From contig CAZLQF010000052.1 of the NCBI GenBank assembly GCA_964561545.1, positions 1 through 13,358 of the forward strand: a DNA stretch of 13,358 nt, in the 5' to 3' direction. The notes beneath the pieces are model-generated. The model searched no databases, was not told the DNA's origin, and saw only the letters and a list, made by a program, of their open reading frames with translations. Made by a program: the position numbers and the translations under genes. Below, one piece after another: positions 8,146 to 13,358 of this stretch. This DNA comes from CAZLQF01 sp964561545. Lineage in GTDB: Bacteria > Bacteroidota > Bacteroidia > CAILMK01 > CAYYUA01. The stretch's first letter is position 1. The number at the start of each line of letters is the position of its first letter.

Positions 8146-8273
8146 TTACTTTAAGAGTCCTTCCATTAAAATGTCTTCATCAAGCTCCTCCCAATGTATG
8201 CCTTCACCACCACCTGTAAAACACCAATCGTTTTCCAACTTTCCAAAAGTTCGGAACTTTTGGAAAGTTGGTT
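8146..8273 (-). pseudogene. C-terminal remnant of a DUF2442-type protein
   Basis: The minus strand reads, in one frame ending at TAA 8146-8148, WCFTGGGEGIHWEELDEDI followed by LMEGLLK. This closely resembles the conserved C-terminus of DUF2442 proteins (GIHW, LDEDI, xEGLL), small proteins often encoded beside DUF4160 genes. The frame is open only back to a TGA at 8293-8295 inside the addA-like gene and has no plausible start, so the first half of the protein is missing. Its upstream end abuts, and its frame overlaps, the 3' end of the addA-like gene. A truncated relic left by rearrangement is the simplest reading. Family assignment is from memory of the motif, not a search. Confidence 0.6.
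8235..8271. repeat. Perfect 17-bp hairpin at the 3' end of the addA-like gene
   Basis: Arms 8235-8251 and 8255-8271 are exact reverse complements around a CGG loop. The hairpin begins two bases after the TAA of the addA-like gene. For minus-strand transcripts no T run follows (AAAACG), so it is not a classic intrinsic terminator for that gene, although it could protect or define the 3' end. On the plus strand it is followed by TTTTAGTTT, which is terminator-like, but no plus-strand gene feeds it. It lies within the open frame of the DUF2442 remnant. Confidence 0.75.
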
Positions 8274-11200
8274 TTAGTTTAAATCTACCTTTTCAACCCC
8301 AGGCTCCTCAAGATACAAAAGATAGCCCTCCACTTCCGAATAACCCATTTGTTGAAGGATTTTGGCGTATTTCTGTACTTGGCTTTGGTGGGCTTTTTCG
8401 GGTTGGCCGGTTTTGTAGTCAATAACCACTGCTTTGTTTTCATGGATCAAAACCCGATCAGGACGGAATACGGAGCCATCGGGCAGTAAAATATCCTTTT
8501 CGGTTTTAATATCCCATTGGTCAACAAACCAATCCTTAACTTGCGGCAATTCCAGCACTTCCCGGATGGCATTGCGGATTTCCTGTTCCTGGTAGGCTCT
8601 TAGCAAACCTTCCCGCTTCATGGCTTCAATGGCTTCATCCAGGTCTTCCGGATGTCGGATGCGCTCCAGGATGCCATGCATTAAATTGCCATAATCCACT
8701 TTTTCGAAAACCTCATCTTCCATGCCCTGGATCAATTGCCTTGCCCTTGGACGAATAGTCAGTTTCTGGCGCCATCTGGAATGCGGAAAAGATTCGAGCT
8801 TGCGAATTTGACTACCTGCCTCACTGGATTGAGGTGCAAAATCAGGATTGCCATAAGCATAAATCATATTTTCTGCGTCCCAGTTTTGCTGAAATGTTGC
8901 TGTTTCCAAAAGCTGGTACAAAAGGCCATTGACGTTTTTGGTATTTACATCTCCCTTGCTGGTATTAGGATCAGGGGTTTTAACATAAAGCCGTTCCACA
9001 GCACGTGTAAATGCCACATACATCAAGTTCAAATTTTCCAACCTGCTTAAGGATTGCTCCCTTGCATAAGCTTCAGCAAAATAACTTTCAGCCAATTCTT
9101 TTTTCATTTTGACCGGCAAATAGGGGAACTTGTTAAATGGGGGGTCATTTGAGTGCACCCATACCAAATCAGAATTGGACCCTCCTTCAGCGTCTAATTT
9201 CCACTTTATAAATGGCACAAAAACCACTGGAAACTGCAAGCCTTTGGATTTATGGATTGTTTCTATTCGTATGGCATTTTCTCCAGGCGGTATGGTAACA
9301 GCTTTTTTATGGCCTGCTTCCTCCCACCATTCCAGAAAATTGGGAATGTCGACCTGCTCATTTTCCGAATATTCCAAAATCAGATCCTGAAAGCGTTGTA
9401 AATAAGTATTTGCATGTTCATTAAGGCCAAAAATGTCGATCAACTCCTCTGCCAATTCATAGAGCGGTAATTTTCTAAGGTAAATAACATTGCCAATAAA
9501 CGCATCCGGCATTAAGCGCTCCAAAGCATTGCTTGAGTCATCTTTCATAGCATAAAGCTGATGTGGAGTCCCTTCATCATTAATTGGAGCAATGTAGCGT
9601 AAATAATCATTCAGTATTTCCGCTTTCAACAGATCATCCGTTGGATCATTCAAGTACCTTAATAGGTTCACTAAAAATCTGGGAATGGTGGCATTGCCCA
9701 ATAGCAAGGACTCGGCCGACAATACCGGTAAATTGATATCGGGATGCGTTAAATGGTTTACAATGGCTGAAGCTTGACCATTGGTGCGCACCAACAAGGC
9801 AATGTCACGGTATTGGTACCCTTGCTGCAACAATTGATGAATGTCCTCGACCAGTGCTTTGAGAATAGCCGTTTCCCACGCTTCTTTCTTTTGGCCCTCA
9901 TAAAAACGCACATCCACATAACCACCAAATTTACCTTCCAATGGATCCTGCTCAGGCTGTGCATAAGCCTCTTGCAGCAAACTTGCTTCCTCCGAATTTA
10001 GTCCGTCATTAAGGTAGGTTGTTGCAAGGCCAAAAAGTCGATTGTTAAACTTAATGATGTTGTCAAGGCTTCGAAAATTAGTTTGCAGCGGGATTTCCTT
10101 CAGCAAATCCTGAAAAGCTGAAAAATCATGATTTACCTGCTCCAGCAGTAATAAAGGATTGCCACCCCGCCAACGATAAATCGACTGCTTGGCATCGCCT
10201 ACCAACATAGATGTAAATTGGTTTGAGAGGCTGTTTTGAACCAAAGGCCGGAGGTTTTGCCACTGAAAGTCGGAAGTGTCCTGAAATTCATCGACCAAGT
10301 AATGCTGGTACATCGTTCCGATCTTCTCGTAAATGAAAGGCGAATCGGTTTCTGCCGTAACCTGATTCAGCAAGTTATTAATATCGGATGGCGTTAATAT
10401 TTCATGCTCAGCCCGGTAATCGCGTAACTTCAAGCTAAGGTCCATGATGATGCCAAATGCGTAGACCGTCTCCTTAACCAGATTAGCTGATCGGTAAGCT
10501 TGGATTTTGTTTTGGTAAAGGTTAGCCGACTCCTCCACCAAATCCCATAAACCATTTTCAGCACAATCCTTTATTGCCTCTTTCTTGGGCGAACTTTGAG
10601 CAGCGAGTTTTTCTGTGGGTTTCTTTTGGATCTTATCCAGGAAATTGGCCCAATAATAAGCCTTGTCCTCCTTTTCCTTCAGGCGAACCAGGTTCATAAG
10701 TGGACTGCGCTGACCTCCACTAAAATCTTCCGGCTTCAAGCTATATTCCATCAAATGGTCGAAAACTCGATCAGTCATGGCATGGGCAGAAGCTGTGAAG
10801 TCAGCTATGATCTGATTCAGTTCTTTAAGGAATGCATCCAGATCAGTTTTGAGTTGGTCCTTATCCTGAAGCGGATAACTTTGTTGGAGCTTTTGGAATT
10901 GTTCATCAAACAATTGTTGGCCCAGGCCTGCAATTTCTTGTTGAATGTTCCAGCTTTTACCGCTCTCCATTTTAAAATAAGTGAAATTTAAAAGCCACTT
11001 TCGAAGGGTTGGGTCTTTACCAATGTCGAGCATCAGCCAATCGATGATTTCTTCCAGGATCTCGTTTTGATCGAGTTGCAGGTCATAATTTCCGGAAAGC
11101 CCCAATTCACGAGCAAAAGACCGAATAATTCCTGAGAAGAAGCTATCGATCGTACTCACTGAAAATCTGGTGTAATCATGCAAAACATTTTGCAATACAG

Positions 11201-11477
11201 CTTGCGCCCGTTGCTGAATAGAGGGCATCTTAATTCCTTGTTCCTTAAATTCTTGCAGAAGTACCTGAGCCATGGTCGTCTCCTCACCAGCAGCAATTTT
11301 TCGTAAGCTGTCCACGATACGAACCTTCATCTCCCTGGTAGCCTTATTGGTAAAAGTAATGGCCAGGATGTTTCGATACTTATCCGGATTTTCTAAAACA
11401 AGCTTAAGATAGGTTTTTACCAGGTTAAACGTCTTGCCTGATCCGGCTGAGGATTTGTATATAAGGAGTCCGGCCAT
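8274..11477 (-). CDS. addA: AddA-like UvrD/Rep-family helicase-nuclease
   Basis: A 1067-residue ATP-dependent DNA helicase with C-terminal nuclease, expected to unwind and resect DNA ends together with the AddB-like protein. SF1 motifs appear in order: Walker A AGSGKT (11-16), motif Ia TFTNKAT (41-47), TIDSF (109-113), Walker B DEFQDT (396-401), motif III GDAKQSIYRWRG (427-438), motif IV NFR (467-469), motif V THIKSKG-type (740-746, TIHKSKG) and motif VI YVAFTRA (820-826, arginine finger R825). The PD-(D/E)XK domain at about 905-1060 has H934, D1007 (RPDRV), D1020 and K1022 (VIDYKTG), and Q1033-x3-Y1037, so the nuclease looks active. There is no AddB-like Cys cluster, as expected for AddA. 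The start at ATG 11477 places Walker A at residue 11, usual for the family. A candidate promoter lies about 45 bases upstream, and a perfect hairpin follows the stop directly. Confidence 0.93.
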   Translation of the reverse strand: MAGLLIYKSSAGSGKTFNLVKTYLKLVLENPDKYRNILAITFTNKATREMKVRIVDSLRKIAAGEETTMAQVLLQEFKEQGIKMPSIQQRAQAVLQNVLHDYTRFSVSTIDSFFSGIIRSFARELGLSGNYDLQLDQNEILEEIIDWLMLDIGKDPTLRKWLLNFTYFKMESGKSWNIQQEIAGLGQQLFDEQFQKLQQSYPLQDKDQLKTDLDAFLKELNQIIADFTASAHAMTDRVFDHLMEYSLKPEDFSGGQRSPLMNLVRLKEKEDKAYYWANFLDKIQKKPTEKLAAQSSPKKEAIKDCAENGLWDLVEESANLYQNKIQAYRSANLVKETVYAFGIIMDLSLKLRDYRAEHEILTPSDINNLLNQVTAETDSPFIYEKIGTMYQHYLVDEFQDTSDFQWQNLRPLVQNSLSNQFTSMLVGDAKQSIYRWRGGNPLLLLEQVNHDFSAFQDLLKEIPLQTNFRSLDNIIKFNNRLFGLATTYLNDGLNSEEASLLQEAYAQPEQDPLEGKFGGYVDVRFYEGQKKEAWETAILKALVEDIHQLLQQGYQYRDIALLVRTNGQASAIVNHLTHPDINLPVLSAESLLLGNATIPRFLVNLLRYLNDPTDDLLKAEILNDYLRYIAPINDEGTPHQLYAMKDDSSNALERLMPDAFIGNVIYLRKLPLYELAEELIDIFGLNEHANTYLQRFQDLILEYSENEQVDIPNFLEWWEEAGHKKAVTIPPGENAIRIETIHKSKGLQFPVVFVPFIKWKLDAEGGSNSDLVWVHSNDPPFNKFPYLPVKMKKELAESYFAEAYAREQSLSRLENLNLMYVAFTRAVERLYVKTPDPNTSKGDVNTKNVNGLLYQLLETATFQQNWDAENMIYAYGNPDFAPQSSEAGSQIRKLESFPHSRWRQKLTIRPRARQLIQGMEDEVFEKVDYGNLMHGILERIRHPEDLDEAIEAMKREGLLRAYQEQEIRNAIREVLELPQVKDWFVDQWDIKTEKDILLPDGSVFRPDRVLIHENKAVVIDYKTGQPEKAHQSQVQKYAKILQQMGYSEVEGYLLYLEEPGVEKVDLN

Positions 11478-11520
11478 GGGGAATTTTCAAATATTGAAAT
11501 CAGAAGTTCAAACCAATTCC

Positions 11521-11548
11521 CAAAGATAAAATTCAAGGGTCAAACAAA
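11521..11548 (-). promoter_or_regulatory. Candidate Bacteroidota-type promoter for the addA-like gene
   Basis: On the minus strand TATCTTTG (complement of 11521-11528) is an exact match to the Bacteroidota -7 consensus TAnnTTTG. It lies 43 bases before the ATG. A TTTG that could serve as the -33 element is at the complement of 11545-11548, 16 bases upstream, closer than the usual 19-21. The -7 box is convincing; the spacing is poor. Confidence 0.4.
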
Positions 11549-11781
11549 ATTGAAATGAATAAAAAATGTATTTTTGAGTAAGTGATAAGGTAAACCATAA
11601 GAGGATAAGGTAAAAGACAAAGTTCAATAACTATTGATTTATTGAATAGAAAAAAACCATTGATATCCTGGTATACGCTATGCAGCCAATCAAAGGGAAC
11701 CTCCGGTTTTTTTGGAACAACAATTTTATAATGCACTTATGAAATTGGTTATGACTGAATTACAGTTAGCACTAATAAAAG

Positions 11782-11803
11782 ATGCTCTTCATGGAACGAG
11801 CAT
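11782..11803 (-). terminator. Possible weak terminator after the HAD phosphatase gene
   Basis: About 13 bases after the TGA of the phosphatase gene, the minus strand reads ATGCTC, a 10-base loop, GAGCAT, then CTTTTATTAG. A 6-bp stem followed by a short T-rich tract fits a weak intrinsic terminator. The long loop and short stem keep confidence low. Confidence 0.35.
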
Positions 11804-11816
11804 TAAGGATTATCGA

Positions 11817-12311
11817 TCATTTACTTAAATTTAAAATTTGATCAAGATAGCCATTCAAATCAGCATTCGGTTGTATTTGTAAAGCGTTTAACCCAGCTTG
11901 CTTTCCAGCTATTACATCGGTATCCATATCGCCTGTATACCAAGATTCATTGGGGTCTAAATCATATTTGGCAATGGCTTTTTCGAGCATTAAAGAGTCC
12001 GGTTTACGGCACAAACACCTTCCATAAAGATCATGATGCGGGCAATAGAAGTAATCCTTAATGTTGATTCGGTAAAGTGCCAGTTGTTGCTCAATGATGG
12101 CCTCAATATTTTGTACGGCTCCGTGCCCATACAATCCCTTGGCCACCCCTCCTTGATTGGTAACGATGAACAACCAATAACCATGATTTTCAAGGACTTG
12201 TAGCGCATTGAAAATTCCTGGCACCATTGCTACATGCTCAGTAAGATAGCTGTAAGCTCCCCTTTCTTTTATTACAACCCCATCGCGGTCTAACAGAATC
12301 GCTTTATTCAT
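11817..12311 (-). CDS. HAD-IIIA family phosphatase (GmhB / HisB-N type)
   Basis: A 164-residue cytoplasmic phosphatase. Motif I is DRDGVV with nucleophile D8 and acid/base D10; motif II is the T51 of VTNQGG; K103 lies in CRKP; motif IV is GDMDTD with D128 and D132. A zinc site is visible as C90-x-H92 and C99-x-C101, the signature of the group that holds heptose 1,7-bisphosphate 7-phosphatase (GmhB) and the histidinol-phosphatase part of HisB. No his genes lie nearby, so a sugar phosphatase such as GmhB is the better guess. The loop between the zinc pairs is short, and the protein is somewhat shorter than typical GmhB (about 180-190 residues), so the substrate is left open. ATG 12311 puts motif I at residue 8, as usual. 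It is divergent from the glycosyltransferase across 99 bases that must hold both promoters. Confidence 0.85.
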   Translation of the reverse strand: MNKAILLDRDGVVIKERGAYSYLTEHVAMVPGIFNALQVLENHGYWLFIVTNQGGVAKGLYGHGAVQNIEAIIEQQLALYRINIKDYFYCPHHDLYGRCLCRKPDSLMLEKAIAKYDLDPNESWYTGDMDTDVIAGKQAGLNALQIQPNADLNGYLDQILNLSK

Positions 12312-12410
12312 GGCTCAAAAATTGCTAAATGTGAATTTCAAAATTGATGAAATTGCATCTATTTTATAGATTCTATTTAATTTGCTGCCTAAAATTAAAA
12401 CTTATGAAGG

Positions 12411-13172
12411 TTGTCTGACAGTCTGGTCATCATACCCACCTACAACGAACGCGAAAATATCGGTGAAATGATTCACCAGGTTTTCTCTTTGGAGCAATCT
12501 TTTCACCTCCTAATTATTGATGATAACTCTCCTGATGGTACTGGTAATTTCATCAAACAACTTCAAAAGAATTATCCGGAGCAACTTCACTTAATCGAAA
12601 GAAGCAGCAAGCAAGGTTTGGGCACTGCCTATATTACAGGTTTCCGGTGGGCTTTGGAAAAAAAATATGATTACATTTTTGAGATGGACGCAGATTTTTC
12701 CCATGATCCTAAAGATCTTATCCGTTTACATCGGGCCTGTTCATCAGAAGGAGCTGATCTTACCGTTGGTTCCCGCTATTTAACAGGAGTCAACGTAGTT
12801 AATTGGCCCATTGGCAGGGTACTGCTTTCTTATTTTGCGTCCAGATATGTTCAGTGGGTAACCGGCATGCCGATTCAAGACACAACAGCGGGCTATATTT
12901 GTTACCGCAGGCGTGTTTTGGAAAACATTAACTTCGACTTCATCAAATTCAGGGGTTATGCATTTCAGATCGAAATGAAGTTTACGGCCTGGAAACTTGG
13001 CTTCAATTTAGTAGAAATCCCCATTATATTCACAGATCGCTCTAAGGGAGAATCTAAAATGTCAAAAGGTATTTTCAGGGAAGCATTTTTAGGGGTGTTG
13101 GAGATGAAATTGAAAAGCATTTTTAGGGATTTAGCTGCCATTCATCGAAAGAGCATTGGGGCGAAAGAATAG
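12411..13172 (+). CDS. Polyprenol-phosphate mannose synthase-like GT2 glycosyltransferase
   Basis: A 253-residue GT2-family enzyme of the DPM1 type, expected to move a sugar from a nucleotide sugar (GDP-mannose in characterised relatives) to polyprenyl phosphate at the inner face of the membrane. Motifs include IPTYNE (8-13), DDNSPDGT (37-44), the metal-binding EMDADFSHDP (91-100, DAD at 93-95), GSRY (120-123), QDTTAGY (156-162), FRGYAFQIEM (180-189) and RSKGESKMS (210-218). It ends without membrane helices, so it is the short, peripherally bound form. The start is odd: an in-frame TGA at 12405-12407 leaves TTG 12411 as the first usable start, giving the expected N-terminus MSDSLVIIPTYNE. An ATG at 12404 is in another frame and meets a stop after four codons; a one-base assembly or sequence change would join it to this gene. 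No glycan partner is adjacent. Confidence 0.9.
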   Translation: MSDSLVIIPTYNERENIGEMIHQVFSLEQSFHLLIIDDNSPDGTGNFIKQLQKNYPEQLHLIERSSKQGLGTAYITGFRWALEKKYDYIFEMDADFSHDPKDLIRLHRACSSEGADLTVGSRYLTGVNVVNWPIGRVLLSYFASRYVQWVTGMPIQDTTAGYICYRRRVLENINFDFIKFRGYAFQIEMKFTAWKLGFNLVEIPIIFTDRSKGESKMSKGIFREAFLGVLEMKLKSIFRDLAAIHRKSIGAKE

Positions 13173-13265
13173 ATTTAGTACGTATAATTCTTAAGTTGCT
13201 TAAATCTCATAGCATACCGACTTTCCAATCAGCTTTTAAGCGTGTTTAAAAAAATAAATACGGTA

Positions 13266-13358
13266 TTAAAAATCGGCTTTCCTCCTAAAAATAATCAATT
13301 GATTTTTATCATGCGTGAGCCTCCATTTTGGATCTGATTTAAGTTCTTCAATTTTTTC
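13266..13358 (-). CDS. C-terminal end of an unidentified protein
   Basis: The minus strand enters from the right edge with 30 open codons ending at TAA 13266-13268. It reads EKIEELKSDPKWRLTHDKNQ and then LIIFRRKADF. The composition (charged helix, then a beta-strand-like LIIF and basic tail) looks like a real protein end. The frame also ends just before an AT-rich convergent spacer of 93 bases after the glycosyltransferase. The fragment is too short to name. Ends of this style occur in membrane glycosyltransferases and in small methyltransferases, but that is only a guess. Confidence 0.5.
   Translation of the reverse strand, partial: EKIEELKSDPKWRLTHDKNQLIIFRRKADF

Larger units (their letters stand above)
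7378..8273. other. Intergenic island between addB- and addA-like genes with repeats, gap and gene debris
   Basis: No intact gene can be supported here. From left to right it holds about 145 bases of AT-rich leader upstream of the addB-like gene, a REPIN-like hairpin cluster (about 7525-7718), 100 N (7792-7891), a minus-strand frame broken by TGA (7892-8128), and a DUF2442-like C-terminal remnant with a perfect hairpin (8146-8273). The long ORF across the N run is meaningless as a protein because the gap length is unknown. Confidence 0.8.
11478..11816. other. Intergenic region between the HAD phosphatase and addA-like genes
   Basis: 339 AT-rich bases without a gene I can support. A 67-codon minus-strand frame here (11533-11736) has no recognisable protein features. 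The region holds the candidate addA promoter (11521-11548), an 11-base direct repeat GATAAGGTAAA at 11584-11594 and 11604-11614, and a hairpin downstream of the phosphatase gene (11782-11803). Confidence 0.7.

Noticed and set aside
8171..8425. 84-codon plus-strand ORF starting with a serine run
   Set aside because: It is antisense to the DUF2442-like remnant, the hairpin and the addA-like 3' end, with low-complexity content and no recognisable domain.
11584..11614. 11-base direct repeat GATAAGGTAAA as an operator
   Set aside because: Two copies with a 20-base period in AT-rich DNA, with no regulator gene nearby; recorded only as a feature of the intergenic region.
11533..11736. 67-codon minus-strand ORF upstream of the addA-like gene
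   Set aside because: It overlaps the candidate addA promoter, has no family-like motif, and its hydrophobic composition follows from AT-rich DNA.

Overview
The window looks like a Bacteroidota chromosome segment, probably from the Cytophagales or a nearby lineage. Three things support this. A very large secreted protein ends in a type IX secretion (T9SS) sorting domain. The helicase-nuclease genes are of the AddA/AddB type usual for the phylum. A perfect TAnnTTTG-type -7 box lies in front of the addA-like gene. Coding DNA is moderately AT-rich, and apart from one assembly gap of exactly 100 N (7792-7891) the sequence is continuous.

Layout from left to right. Positions 1-4317 carry a minus-strand pair of exported proteins. 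The upstream gene is a 1309-residue vanadium-haloperoxidase-like enzyme with five degenerate Ig-like repeats and a T9SS C-terminal domain. It is followed 28 bases later by the N-terminal part of an FG-GAP/VCBS-repeat protein that runs off the window. Positions 4528-7377 hold an AddB-like protein (inactive helicase fold plus PD-(D/E)XK nuclease with an Fe-S cysteine set), also on the minus strand. Positions 7378-8273 are a non-coding, partly decayed island. It contains REPIN-like paired hairpins, the gap, an ORF broken by a stop codon, the C-terminal remnant of a DUF2442-type protein, and a perfect 17-bp hairpin touching the end of the next gene. Positions 8274-11477 hold an AddA-like UvrD/Rep helicase-nuclease on the minus strand. 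After a 339-base intergenic stretch come a small HAD-IIIA phosphatase (minus) and, divergently, a polyprenol-phosphate mannose synthase-like glycosyltransferase (plus). The last 93 bases hold the C-terminal 30 codons of an unidentified minus-strand gene that converges on the glycosyltransferase.

How the genes work together. The AddA- and AddB-like proteins should form the double-strand-break end-processing helicase-nuclease that feeds RecA recombination; each keeps a complete nuclease core, and only AddA keeps ATPase motifs. The haloperoxidase-like protein and its VCBS neighbour look co-transcribed and exported to the cell surface. The HAD phosphatase and glycosyltransferase are consistent with sugar activation and lipid-linked glycan synthesis, but nothing shown here links them directly.

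No complete novel multi-gene system is evident. The most unusual items are the architecture of the haloperoxidase and the debris-filled island separating addB from addA.
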